The notes beneath the pieces were generated by a model. It searched no databases. It was not told the DNA's origin and saw only the letters and a program-made list of their open reading frames with translations. Below, one piece after another: positions 53,546 through 63,024 of a stretch of DNA of 64,000 nt (its first letter is position 1; the number at the start of each line of letters is the position of its first letter). The translations under genes and the position numbers were made by a program. This DNA is from Promethearchaeota archaeon (lineage in GTDB: Archaea > Asgardarchaeota > Lokiarchaeia > Sigyniarchaeales > SOKP01). The DNA lies in NCBI GenBank assembly GCA_016839705.1, contig JAEOTR010000014.1:1-64000 (forward strand), in the 5' to 3' direction.

Positions 53546-55090
53546 TTACAAACTTGCAATTAATCGTCTAATTCTGTTAATTCGAGAAGTTATTCCCTCT
53601 TGACTCTTCTTAAGATCTTCACTACGGTTTTTATATTCAAGATCGGAAATCGATCCTCCATTAAAACTTCTTTCTAGCTCTTTAAATGTTTTTTCTAATG
53701 AGTAGCGCCTCCCTTCAAGGGCAATCAATTCCTGATATAATGAATCTTTATCTTCAGGTAATTCATCAATATATTCTGATGTATATTCTTCAGCAGCATT
53801 AGTTTCTAGCTTGATAGAATCAAATCCAACAAATGCTGTAGTATCATCTTCCTTCTTTTTCTTTTTAACCTCTTTTTTCTTCGTTTCTTTTGAGGGTTCT
53901 AAACTAGGAAATTCCGGTTTAGGAATCAATTTCTCAGCTCGTCTGTCTCCAACTGCAGAGAATACATCAAATAATTCTGTTCCAATTGATTTTATAGGGT
54001 CATTCTCAATTTCTTCCACACTAACAGATGAAATTTTTGGTGTTTGAGCAAGAAATGGTTCTGGTTTTTCCTTTTCGATAGAATCTTGAATAAGAAAGGG
54101 CGCTGATTTTTTTTGCTCTACCGGTTCTTCTTCGATGAGTGAAACTTCAGTTGAAATAATCGGTTTCTTTGGTAAAAGAGTCCTTTCCTCTATAGCTTTT
54201 GGTTCCCCCTCTATATATTCCGCTTCTTGTTCATCTAAAATATCTAAAATTGATGTGGATTCTATTGGGGCATCCTCTTTAATTTTTGGCTTAGGTCTAA
54301 TTGGAATTGGTTTTAATTCTTCAAGATTATTTAAATCACTTTGAGAAGAAGGGGGTGGTGGAGGTGGGGTAAGGGGTGAAGTTTGAATGGGTTTTAATTT
54401 TTCAATTTCTTCTTTAATTTTGAATTGAACTGCTTCAATCGATTTAACTCCTATTTTTCCCTTAGGTTTTTCTGCGTCTGTTTCAATCTTCCCTAAAATA
54501 TGAGGTGGTTTTTCAGACTCCTTAATGACAGGGATTCTAATCTTAGGTGGTGGAAGAATTGCATTCTTCTTAGGAGTAATTTTGATTACTTTTTTCTGAG
54601 TAACCTTTTTAATTTTTTCATCTTTCTCATCAATTTCATGCTTTAAAAAATCAATCTTTTGCTTAAGGTTGTCTATTTCACCTTTAAATTTATCTGAGAC
54701 TTGTTCTACAATCTCTTCAATATCGATTTGGGCTGAACTTGATTCAAGTTCAGCTTCTCTTATTGATAATTCCTCGGCGTTCTCTTTGACCTCAACCTCA
54801 GCTAAATCATCGGTTAAGGTTATTATTTTTTTTATTAAATCTGGTATCTCTGATTCTGTAAACCATAAATCAAGGGTATCCCAATTTTCTAGACTAGTTA
54901 GAGCATCCTCAAATAAGCCTATATTAGAACTGACTTGATAAGAATCTACATTTTTTAAATTTTGAATTATTTCAATAAGACTTGCACGTGCTTCTATTTC
55001 ATCATCAGGAGTAGGTTCCCCCTGAATTAAGAACACATAAATATCTTTAATCTCTTGTATTATAGATTTAAACTTTTCTTCTTCGCTCAT
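53546..55090 (-). CDS. Coiled-coil protein with long disordered, proline-rich middle
   Basis: This 514-residue protein has three parts. A helical N-terminal part (1-110) with EEEKFKSIIQEIKDIY is followed by a coiled coil (about 125-175). A low-complexity region (180-400), rich in Pro, Glu, Lys and Ser, contains a six-proline run (TPPPPPPSS, about 250-258). A C-terminal coiled coil (about 445-514) contains LEGRRYSLEKTFKELERSF. There is no enzymatic motif. It looks like a scaffold or filament-linked protein. The gene stands alone on the minus strand, with nadE converging. Confidence 0.6.
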   Translation of the reverse strand: MSEEEKFKSIIQEIKDIYVFLIQGEPTPDDEIEARASLIEIIQNLKNVDSYQVSSNIGLFEDALTSLENWDTLDLWFTESEIPDLIKKIITLTDDLAEVEVKENAEELSIREAELESSSAQIDIEEIVEQVSDKFKGEIDNLKQKIDFLKHEIDEKDEKIKKVTQKKVIKITPKKNAILPPPKIRIPVIKESEKPPHILGKIETDAEKPKGKIGVKSIEAVQFKIKEEIEKLKPIQTSPLTPPPPPPSSQSDLNNLEELKPIPIRPKPKIKEDAPIESTSILDILDEQEAEYIEGEPKAIEERTLLPKKPIISTEVSLIEEEPVEQKKSAPFLIQDSIEKEKPEPFLAQTPKISSVSVEEIENDPIKSIGTELFDVFSAVGDRRAEKLIPKPEFPSLEPSKETKKKEVKKKKKEDDTTAFVGFDSIKLETNAAEEYTSEYIDELPEDKDSLYQELIALEGRRYSLEKTFKELERSFNGGSISDLEYKNRSEDLKKSQEGITSRINRIRRLIASL

Positions 55091-55283
55091 AAAGGATTAC
55101 TTGAATTTTTTTTATTAATTTTCAGCTAAATATTTCTTTTTAAATATTTAAAAACTTTTCGCCAATATATTTTTTTGTGAAGTTTAAATTGATTATTATT
55201 TATGAAAATGTTTGAATTTATCTCTAAAAATAAAATTAATTCCAAAAAGATCAAAAATCTGATCCTTTATCGGAGTCATGAGT

Positions 55284-55475
55284 TTAGGTTATAAATCGAT
55301 TCCGAAATTCATTGATCAATATAGAAAACTTTTCTGTATCGTATTGAAAAAAATTTAATACTAACTCTTTCGTCATGTGATTATGATATAATTTCAAACC
55401 AGTAGATTTTGCAAGTTTTTGACCCACTGTCATTTTTCCTACAGCAGGAGGACCAAAGATAATCTTACATTTCAA
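55284..55475 (-). pseudogene. Truncated P-loop nucleotide kinase
   Basis: The frame gives MKCKIIFGPPAVGKMTVG and HNHMTKEL, the start of a shikimate-kinase-like AAA_33-type kinase of normally about 170-190 residues. It ends at residue 63 after FRNRFIT, with no further kinase sequence in any frame that I can read in the 190 bases downstream. The Walker A loop is intact but Walker B and the lid are missing. The ATG overlaps the aminotransferase stop by four bases. Confidence 0.65.
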
Positions 55476-56818
55476 ATTTTCTGTTCCACCTCAGTAAAAG
55501 CGGAATCGAGTATTTGTATTGCTCTTTCAGTTTGGTCTTGGGTAAGCTCGAGTGGTGGTTGAATTCTTATTACATTTCCGTCAATTCCTCCTTTACCTAT
55601 CAACAATCCATTTTGTTTGCAGATTTCCATAACTTGAAGCATTTCCCGAGTAGCAGGTTCCTTTGTAATTTGATCACGAACGAGTTCTATTCCTAACATC
55701 ATGCCCTGTCCGCGAATATCACCGACAAGTTTATGATCTGCTTTAAGAGTTATAAGTTGTTTCTTTATTATTGCACCAAGTTTTGCAGCTTTACTTAGAT
55801 ACTGTTCTTCTTGGATTATTTCGATAACCGCTACTGCTGCCGCACATGATAAGGGATTACCACCAAAGGTTGTAAAAGTATCTGTTGTAGTATATTCTGC
55901 CGCATATTCTGGGCGTGTCAAAAACCCTCCAATTGGAATACCGCTTCCAAAACCTTTAGCGATTGTAATGACATCTGGAATTACATCTGATTGTTGAATA
56001 CCCCACCAACGATCCCCAGTACGACCAAAACCTGTTTGAACCTCATCTGCAATGAAGAGACCGCCAAATTCTTTTACAATTTCATAGGTGATCCTGAAAA
56101 ATTCTGGAGGGGGTTGAACAATGCCACCAACTCCTTGAATCGGCTCAACTATAAATGCAGCAATGGCCTTATTAGTCTGAGTTCGGATAACTTCACGAAG
56201 ATACCGAGCACACTCATAATCACAATCGGGATATTCCTTTCCAAAAGAACACCGATAACAGTATCCATAGGGTGTAAAACGAACTCCAGGAGGGTGAGAT
56301 TCAGGTACCGTACGCCAACCTGCACTCGAGATCTCTCGGGCTAATTGAGTACGTCCATGATAGGCATGAGTACAAGCTACAATATAAGGATTATTTCGAT
56401 ATTTCCGTGCCATAAATAATGCTGATTCATTAGCTTCCGACCCACTATTTAGAATAAAAGCCTGTGATAAGTCAGAAGGCGCAATTTGAGCCAATTTCTG
56501 TGAAAGTACAGCATACGGAATAGTAGAATAGAGCGTACTTGAATAAATAAGATGCTCTGCTTGCCATTTAAGGGTAGCGAGAAATTTAGGATGGTTATAC
56601 CCTGTAATTTTGGTGCAGATACCTGAAAACAAATCAATATACTGCTTCCCTAAATCATCTTCAACCATTGCACCTTTGCCCCCAACAATAAGGATTGGAT
56701 CTTCAAAATAGTGAGTCACCGCGGGGATAATATGTTTTTGCTCGATAGCAAGGATCTCTTTACTAGTATATGATTTTCGAAGATCCTTGGGTACAATTGT
56801 ATCATCCATTAAATTCAC
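55472..56818 (-). CDS. Class III aminotransferase (GABA/alanine-glyoxylate type)
   Basis: This 448-residue PLP enzyme has ILNSGSEANESALFMARKY (122-140), IADEVQTGFGR (256-266, with PLP-binding Asp258) and the Schiff-base Lys288 in ITIAKGFGSG. A cysteine-rich inset (CYRCSFGKEYPDCDYEC, 187-203) is found in some archaeal members. The family moves amino groups from omega-amino acids (GABA, beta-alanine, ornithine) or from alanine to 2-oxoacids. The gene is divergent from the MmsA-like and HOT genes, which would use the semialdehyde and hydroxy products. Confidence 0.9.
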   Translation of the reverse strand: MNLMDDTIVPKDLRKSYTSKEILAIEQKHIIPAVTHYFEDPILIVGGKGAMVEDDLGKQYIDLFSGICTKITGYNHPKFLATLKWQAEHLIYSSTLYSTIPYAVLSQKLAQIAPSDLSQAFILNSGSEANESALFMARKYRNNPYIVACTHAYHGRTQLAREISSAGWRTVPESHPPGVRFTPYGYCYRCSFGKEYPDCDYECARYLREVIRTQTNKAIAAFIVEPIQGVGGIVQPPPEFFRITYEIVKEFGGLFIADEVQTGFGRTGDRWWGIQQSDVIPDVITIAKGFGSGIPIGGFLTRPEYAAEYTTTDTFTTFGGNPLSCAAAVAVIEIIQEEQYLSKAAKLGAIIKKQLITLKADHKLVGDIRGQGMMLGIELVRDQITKEPATREMLQVMEICKQNGLLIGKGGIDGNVIRIQPPLELTQDQTERAIQILDSAFTEVEQKI

Positions 56819-56885
56819 TTTAGTATTGTTAATTGTTATTTAATTATCAAAACATGATTATTATTGAAAAAGAAGTGGAAAAAAC

Positions 56886-56894
56886 TTATAAATA
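56886..56894 (+). promoter_or_regulatory. TATA box ahead of the MmsA-like gene
   Basis: TTATAAATA lies about 78 bases before the ATG at 56964. It would give a start near 56920. A TTG at 56934 in frame is only a few bases beyond that and keeps a near-leaderless alternative open. Confidence 0.4.
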
Positions 56895-56963
56895 TTTAAT
56901 TATTTTCCAATTTTATTTTTTACAATTACTGTTTTGACTAGAGAGAAATATTTTGATTTAAAC

Positions 56964-58442
56964 ATGAATGTTTTAAAAAATTATATTAATGGAAAATTTG
57001 TAGACTCAGAAAGTAATAGATTCATTGAATTTATGAATCCTGCTTTAGATGAGCCACTCGGTAAAGTCCCAATGTCTACAAAAGAAGAAGTGAATTCAGT
57101 AGTTAAAGCTGCTAAAGAAGCTTTTCATGATTGGAGAAGAGTACCTGGGATTCAAAGAATTCAACCATTTTTTAAATTATTAAGCTTAATTAAAGATAAT
57201 CTTGATGAGATCGCTGAATCTGTAGTATTAAACCATGGGAAAGAATGGAATGCCGCAGTAGGAGAAGTTATACGTGCTTATCAGATGATTGAAGCTTCAT
57301 TCGCTGTACCTGAATATCAAAAAGGGCAATACATGCCCAACATTGCAACGGGGATTGATGAATATTCGATACTTGAACCTTTAGGTGTTTTTATAATGAT
57401 TCCTCCCTTCAATTTTCCTGCGATGATTCCCTTCTGGTTTTGGCCATTCGCAGTTGCTGCTGGAAACACTTACATCATAAAATCAAATGAACAAACCCCT
57501 TTAGCGTTTCAAAATATATTCAAATACATTGATAAAGCTGGTTTTCCACCAGGAATTATTAATTTCATTCATGGTGATGTAGAAATTGCTATTCAACTAA
57601 TTGAGCATCCTGATGTCGTAGGGGTATCAAGCGTTGGTTCAACTCCTGTAGCTCAGGCAATTTATAAAAAAACGAGTAGCTTATGTAAACGAGCACAATG
57701 CCATGGAGGTGCCAATAACTTCTTAGTTATTACAGAAAAAGCGAATATTGAAAAAATTATGCCAAACATAATGAATTCAGTTTTTGGTAACTCTGGGCAA
57801 AGATGTTTATCAGGAGCAGTGTTAATGGCTGTGGGAAAGGAGTCGTTCTATGATAATTTTAAAGAGCAACTTCTTAAAGCAACCAATGAACTAAAAATTG
57901 GTTATGGCATGGATAAAGAAACATTCATGGGTCCCGTTGTCTCAAAAAAATCACTTGACAAACTCCATGAACAAATACAAAACGGAATTGATGAGGGCGC
58001 AGAATTAATTTTTGACGGTCGAGGAGTAAAAGTACCAGAATATGAAAAAGGGTATTTCTTAGGTCCCTGCTTCTTTGAAAAGGCTAAGCCTGGCATGAAA
58101 ATTTATGATGAAGAAGTATTTGGACCCGTCGCTTGTCTTGATCGTGTAGACACCTTAAAAGATGCAGTAAACATTATCAATCAAAATCCTAAAGGTAATG
58201 CTGTGACAATTTATACTGAAAGCGGAGAAGAAGCTCGTTTTTTCCGGGATGAGATTAATAATATTCAACTTGGTATAAATATTGGGGTGGTAGCGCCCCT
58301 TGCGTGGTTTCCATTTGCAGGAGCAAAAGATTCATTTTTTGGTACCCTTCACGCTCAAGGGTATGAATCTTTGAAATTTTTTACTCAAGAACGTGTAATA
58401 ATCGAAAGATTTCATGGAAGCACAAAGATTGAATGGGATTAA
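56964..58442 (+). CDS. mmsA: Methylmalonate/malonate-semialdehyde dehydrogenase (CoA-acylating)
   Basis: This ALDH-superfamily enzyme of about 492 residues has the catalytic Cys281 in FGNSGQRCLSG. The segment where other ALDHs have the base Glu reads CHGGANNF, so that Glu is absent, as in CoA-acylating MmsA. The closing GVVAPLAWFPFAGAKDSFFG is the MmsA landmark. It turns (methyl)malonate semialdehyde into acetyl- or propionyl-CoA. I chose the ATG at 56964 since relatives begin at NYINGKFV; a TTG at 56934 would add ten residues. Confidence 0.87.
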   Translation: MNVLKNYINGKFVDSESNRFIEFMNPALDEPLGKVPMSTKEEVNSVVKAAKEAFHDWRRVPGIQRIQPFFKLLSLIKDNLDEIAESVVLNHGKEWNAAVGEVIRAYQMIEASFAVPEYQKGQYMPNIATGIDEYSILEPLGVFIMIPPFNFPAMIPFWFWPFAVAAGNTYIIKSNEQTPLAFQNIFKYIDKAGFPPGIINFIHGDVEIAIQLIEHPDVVGVSSVGSTPVAQAIYKKTSSLCKRAQCHGGANNFLVITEKANIEKIMPNIMNSVFGNSGQRCLSGAVLMAVGKESFYDNFKEQLLKATNELKIGYGMDKETFMGPVVSKKSLDKLHEQIQNGIDEGAELIFDGRGVKVPEYEKGYFLGPCFFEKAKPGMKIYDEEVFGPVACLDRVDTLKDAVNIINQNPKGNAVTIYTESGEEARFFRDEINNIQLGINIGVVAPLAWFPFAGAKDSFFGTLHAQGYESLKFFTQERVIIERFHGSTKIEWD

Positions 58443-58480
58443 TTTTTATATTTAAAAATAACTATAATTAGTTGAGGAAT

Positions 58481-59776
58481 ATGGAAAAAAGGGAAGACAT
58501 TAAATATGAAACAGCCTTCACGATGGCCACTTCCAGTATCAAATTTGGCCCGGGTGTGACATGTGAAGTCGGGTATGATATGAAAAAACTTGGGGCAACT
58601 CGAGTAATGGTTGTCACAGATCCAAACTTGACTAATAGTGAACCTGTGTCGGTAACTCTTGAAGCCCTACAAAAGGAAAATATAGAAACGATTTTGTATG
58701 ATCGAGCGCGAGTTGAACCTACCGATAATTCCTTCAAAGATGCTATTAAATTTGCGACTAAGGGTAAATTCGATGGGTTCATCGGTGTGGGGGGAGGATC
58801 AAGTATGGATACTGCTAAGGTAGCAAACTTGTATTCGACTTATCCTAAAGATTTTTTAGCTTATGTTAATGCCCCGATTGGTCAAGGAATTCCTGTTCCA
58901 GGACCATTGAAACCGATGATAGCCATTCCAACAACAGCAGGCACGGGCAGTGAAACTACTGGGGTAGCAATTTTCGATTTAGTAAAAATGCATGCAAAAA
59001 CAGGTATTGCCCATCGTTCATTAAGACCTATTATGGGGATTATAGATCCAAACAATACTAGAACGGTACCTAAAATCGCTACTGCTTCTTGTGGTTTTGA
59101 CGTTCTTTGTCACGCATTGGAATCAATAACGGCCATCCCATATAATAAGCGCCCTACTCCTGAAAGTTTAGATTTACGGCCAGCTTACCAAGGAGCAAAC
59201 CCAATTAGCCATCTTTGGGCATCTAAGGCAATTGAAATGGTTTCAAAAAACATTGTGCGTGTAGTTCAAGATCCTTCTGATGATACGGCACGTGCAGAAA
59301 TGATCCTTGCTTCCACATTTGCAGGCATAGGTTTTGGTAATGCTGGGGTTCATTTAGTTCATGGAATGTCTTATCCCGTGTCAGGTATGGTCCGAGAATA
59401 CTTACCTGAAGGCATTAAATCAGAACATCCAATAATTCCACACGGTATGGCTGTAGTTCTTCCATCACCTGCAGTGTTTAGGTTTACTGCCCAAACAGAT
59501 CCGGAATTACATCTATACGCGGCACAATTAATGGGAGTTGATTTATCGAATGTTGATAAAAAGGATGCGGGAGAAATTCTTGCAACTGAAATAATAAAAC
59601 TAATGAAAGCCACCGGAATGCCCAACGGTCTTAAAGCGGTCGGTTTTACCGAGAGTGATATAGAAGAACTGGTTCAAGGAACCCTACCTCAGCACCGTGT
59701 AACAAAGTTATCTCCCCGACCCGCAAGTGCAGAGGATCTTAGGAAACTATTTTCTGAATCAATGACATTATGGTAA
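58481..59776 (+). CDS. Hydroxyacid-oxoacid transhydrogenase (ADHFE1-like, iron-containing ADH)
   Basis: This group-III iron-dependent dehydrogenase of 431 residues closely follows human ADHFE1 throughout: SSIKFGPGVTCEVGYDMKKL, the NAD loop GVGGGSSMDTAKVANLY, AIPTTAGTGSETTGVAIFD, GFDVLCHALES and GNAGVHLVHGMSYPVSG (metal His), and TLPQHRVTKLSP. ADHFE1 oxidises 4-hydroxybutyrate to succinate semialdehyde while reducing 2-oxoglutarate. The gene follows the MmsA-like gene by 38 bases, so they are one unit. Start: ATG at 58481, with a TTG three codons upstream. Confidence 0.9.
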   Translation: MEKREDIKYETAFTMATSSIKFGPGVTCEVGYDMKKLGATRVMVVTDPNLTNSEPVSVTLEALQKENIETILYDRARVEPTDNSFKDAIKFATKGKFDGFIGVGGGSSMDTAKVANLYSTYPKDFLAYVNAPIGQGIPVPGPLKPMIAIPTTAGTGSETTGVAIFDLVKMHAKTGIAHRSLRPIMGIIDPNNTRTVPKIATASCGFDVLCHALESITAIPYNKRPTPESLDLRPAYQGANPISHLWASKAIEMVSKNIVRVVQDPSDDTARAEMILASTFAGIGFGNAGVHLVHGMSYPVSGMVREYLPEGIKSEHPIIPHGMAVVLPSPAVFRFTAQTDPELHLYAAQLMGVDLSNVDKKDAGEILATEIIKLMKATGMPNGLKAVGFTESDIEELVQGTLPQHRVTKLSPRPASAEDLRKLFSESMTLW

Positions 59777-59819
59777 GATCACATATTTTGAAAAGATTTT
59801 TTTTTGTTTGTTTTTCTTT

Positions 59820-60473
59820 TTATTGTCTATTTGAAAATACAAGGCAATAACTATGATCATAACCAAAGGATTCTCTATCTCTAGGACCTTCCCACCCAAT
59901 AATTACTTCACCTTCGAAACGCATTATGTCCGAGATTGTTTTCCCTATATCCCAAGCTAACGTAGTTAATCCCTCTGTTTTGAGATTTGAAACCATAACT
60001 GTGATGTATGAATGTGGTTTTAAAAATGTTTTAAGATCTGTGAAAATTTTTTGCACGTCATTTAGGTATTTTGTGTAATTACCTTCCGTTTTATATCCAT
60101 TCAGCGGATTTCTAGTTTCATTTTTTGACATGAATATTGGAGAAGTAAAAACAAAATCTATAGGAGGGAGATTGTAATCGAGTAACTTTCGAGTATCCCC
60201 GTGAATCATGTTTTCTTTATTTTTAATTATAGAAGTGACATAGTTACAGCGATCCTCAAGATATTCAATACCATAAGGCACACGGTTTAATTTTTCTGCT
60301 AGGATTAAGGTAGTTCCCAATCCCGCAAATATATCCAGTACAGTATCGCCAGGTTTCGTAAATTCTTTGATAAAATATTCAACAACTTCTTCGGGTGAAC
60401 GGTTATCATACTCCTTGAATTTTTCAGGGATTTCTAATCGATGCTCTCTTTTACAAATAATAAATGTTCGCAA
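59820..60473 (-). CDS. DNA methylase-like (N4/N6 amino) methyltransferase
   Basis: This 217-residue protein has the SAM loop DIFAGLGTTLILAE (47-60) followed later by FTSPIF (109-114), where the usual amino-methylase motif IV is (D/N/S/T)PP(Y/F/W). Pro is replaced by Ile, so activity on a nucleobase is not certain. The first part (GKPGDTVLD-like at 40-47) resembles N4-cytosine/N6-adenine methylases. It stands alone and has no target domain. An RNA or protein target is possible. Confidence 0.75.
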   Translation of the reverse strand: MRTFIICKREHRLEIPEKFKEYDNRSPEEVVEYFIKEFTKPGDTVLDIFAGLGTTLILAEKLNRVPYGIEYLEDRCNYVTSIIKNKENMIHGDTRKLLDYNLPPIDFVFTSPIFMSKNETRNPLNGYKTEGNYTKYLNDVQKIFTDLKTFLKPHSYITVMVSNLKTEGLTTLAWDIGKTISDIMRFEGEVIIGWEGPRDRESFGYDHSYCLVFSNRQ

Positions 60474-60604
60474 TCAAATCATCACTCTTAATTTAATTAA
60501 ATATTCTTTTTGAGAAAATTTATTACTATTCTTTATCTTTTATTTTTAAAAAAGGCATTTGGTTATTAATGTTAAATTATTCTAAATAGGAATTAATGGT
60601 TTAG

Positions 60605-62005
60605 ATGAGTAAAGATCTTGCAATCCCTAGAAATCAAGTAGAAAGATTACTCAACATCTACAAATTAGATGAGGGGCAAAAGAACTTAATTTTTCAAGAA
60701 TTCACTAAATTTAAGCCCCAAACATCAATTAGACAATTCATTAAAGATCTCTCTAAAAGAATTGAGCTTCCAGAAGATTTACTTCAAAATTTTTTTTGGT
60801 TTTCATTTGATACTTATGAAGTTTTCTTAGAGAGTGGTGAACCTTTCAATAAATTCTTTAATAATCTAATAAAATCTCCGATTGAGAATGATCTTCCAGA
60901 TTTAGCAAAGGAAATTAATAATTTTACTGATTTAAGAAACTTCTTCTCAAGAATGATTAAAATAGTAGATTTTGAGTATTATAAGGTTTTCTCTTTAGAA
61001 GGCATCAATCAGATTAATATCGGTTTTTCTAACATTGTTAGCTTATATCTTTTCACCGTAAGAGATAATATTGTTCTTATTGATGCAGGTTATTCGACGA
61101 AATACTGGCAAAATGCTTTTCATAAAGCCTTAAACGATCTGCAGATCAACCTTAAAGAGATTGATTACTGTATTATTACGCATGAACATCCCGACCATAC
61201 AGGTCTAGTAACAGAACTAAAAAGAGCAAATCCAGATGTAAAAATCTGTATCCACAAAATTGCCCATGAGCTAGCTAAATTAAGAAAGGAATTGAGTGAA
61301 AATTCTAACTTGGAAGAAAAAATCAGGGAAAGAAGACAATTACTCATTAGTTACGGTCTCAAGAGGGAAGAAGTTGATTTAATGATGCAAAGATTTGGAA
61401 CAGGGGGGATGAGATTTGAATACAATGAACCAGATTTATTACTTAATAATAATGATAGAATCGTAGATGGTGAACTTCAAATTATACATTCTCCAGGTCA
61501 TTCCGTTGGGCATATATGTATATATTATCCTAAAAAAGGCATTTTATTCTCTGGAGACCATATATTAAGCAAGATTACTCCACACTTGGGCACTCTGGTA
61601 ATTCCGGGTGCTGAAGAGTTTAACAAAAAAAACAACTATGAAAACATCTTAGAACATTATCTAAGATCTCTGGATATAATCGATGAGCTGAATTCAAGAA
61701 TAATTTTACCCGGTCACGAGCAGATCATCTACGATCCCCATGAAAGAATAACCGCAATTAAAAATCATCACCAAAATCGACTTTATGAGATATCTAAAAT
61801 AATTGAAAATAATCCATTGACACCCCTACAGATTGCTCTTCATCACTTCGGTGAGGATTTAGACCAGATGAATAAGATGCTTGCAATTAGTGAAACTTTA
61901 GTTCATTTGGATTACTTAGAATTCCAAAATAAGGTACACAAAACAAAAAAAAACGGATTACTTCTCTATTGGTCTGAAAATCTTTGGGAAAAAATTGAAT
62001 TTTAG
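60605..62005 (+). CDS. MBL-fold metallo-hydrolase with helical N-terminal extension
   Basis: This 466-residue protein has an N-terminal helical part of about 130 residues with no recognised domain, followed by a metallo-beta-lactamase fold. Metal ligands are HEHPDH (193-198), SPGHSVGH, FSGDHIL and PGHEQ (about 374-378), the pattern of glyoxalase II/ETHE1-like members. A helical tail (about 390-466) follows. The substrate (thioester, lactone, phosphodiester) cannot be read. It precedes the SDR gene by 131 bases on the same strand. Confidence 0.87.
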   Translation: MSKDLAIPRNQVERLLNIYKLDEGQKNLIFQEFTKFKPQTSIRQFIKDLSKRIELPEDLLQNFFWFSFDTYEVFLESGEPFNKFFNNLIKSPIENDLPDLAKEINNFTDLRNFFSRMIKIVDFEYYKVFSLEGINQINIGFSNIVSLYLFTVRDNIVLIDAGYSTKYWQNAFHKALNDLQINLKEIDYCIITHEHPDHTGLVTELKRANPDVKICIHKIAHELAKLRKELSENSNLEEKIRERRQLLISYGLKREEVDLMMQRFGTGGMRFEYNEPDLLLNNNDRIVDGELQIIHSPGHSVGHICIYYPKKGILFSGDHILSKITPHLGTLVIPGAEEFNKKNNYENILEHYLRSLDIIDELNSRIILPGHEQIIYDPHERITAIKNHHQNRLYEISKIIENNPLTPLQIALHHFGEDLDQMNKMLAISETLVHLDYLEFQNKVHKTKKNGLLLYWSENLWEKIEF

Positions 62006-62136
62006 TTTAGATTTGTTCTTTTACAATTAAGAACCATTATAAGAAATTTAAAAGGTTAAAATCATTTAGTCTAGCTAACGGTTAACTTAGCATTTGAAGA
62101 GTAACTTTAAAAAAAAAAACAAATTAATGAGATATT

Positions 62137-62973
62137 ATGACAGTAAAAACAAATTTTATAGATGTAGAAGAACCAGGTGTAGCAGTAATTACTGGTGCGA
62201 GTTCAGGAATAGGACAATCATTCGCACGAATCTTAAGTTCTCAAGGTTTTGATTTAGTTATTACTGCTCGAAGAAAAAACAGGTTGGAAGCTCTAGCTTC
62301 AGAATTGAAGCAAAAAGATGGTATCACTGTTGAGATTATGACAGGTGATCTTTCCCAACCTGAGTTTATGGATCAAGTTGCTTCATATATCGAAACAATC
62401 GAAAATCTTGATGTATTGGTTAACAATGCGGGATTCGGAACCCTTGAAAATTATATTAGCAAAGAGTCCAACATCAGCGCTTTTATGACGATGCTCAATC
62501 TTCACTGTGGTGCCATAGTTCGCTTAATGCATGCTGGATTGAAAGTGATGCGAAAAAATGAAAGAGGAGTAATTTTCAACATCTCTTCCATAGCATCACT
62601 AACATTACACGGTTCGCGAGAACCAATGTATCATGCAACAAAAGCATTTGTTTCAGCTTTCACAGAGATGGTTCAACTCAAATTAAACTTCATTAAATCA
62701 AAAGTGAAGCTTAAAAGTATTTGTCCGGGGAATACTCATACGGAAATCTTTGGCCCCGCAGCTATCGCTACACCTGGAAGGTTTGGTGGCCCGATGTCCC
62801 CTGAAGAAGTAGTAAACATTGCGTTAAATTCGTATAAAAATAAAGATATCATTGTAATTACAGGAGACCATAATATAGATGAAGTAATGGAATGGCGTGA
62901 GGCAGCGTATAATAAACCAGGCAGATACTTTTCAAAAGAGTTCACAAAATCAGGACTGTATAAAAAACTATAA
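62137..62973 (+). CDS. Short-chain dehydrogenase/reductase
   Basis: This classical SDR has the NAD(P) loop TGASSGIGQSFA (19-30), NNAGFG (96-101), the catalytic Ser near 151 (NISSIAS) and Tyr165/Lys169 in MYHATKAFVSAF. Basic residues after the first strand (ARRKNR, 44-49) favour NADPH. At 278 residues it is a 3-oxoacyl-ACP reductase/ketoreductase-like member. The substrate is unknown. Confidence 0.92.
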   Translation: MTVKTNFIDVEEPGVAVITGASSGIGQSFARILSSQGFDLVITARRKNRLEALASELKQKDGITVEIMTGDLSQPEFMDQVASYIETIENLDVLVNNAGFGTLENYISKESNISAFMTMLNLHCGAIVRLMHAGLKVMRKNERGVIFNISSIASLTLHGSREPMYHATKAFVSAFTEMVQLKLNFIKSKVKLKSICPGNTHTEIFGPAAIATPGRFGGPMSPEEVVNIALNSYKNKDIIVITGDHNIDEVMEWREAAYNKPGRYFSKEFTKSGLYKKL

Positions 62974-63024
62974 TTCAACTATTTTACATTTTATAATTTT
63001 AAAATATTTTCCGAATGATTGTTA

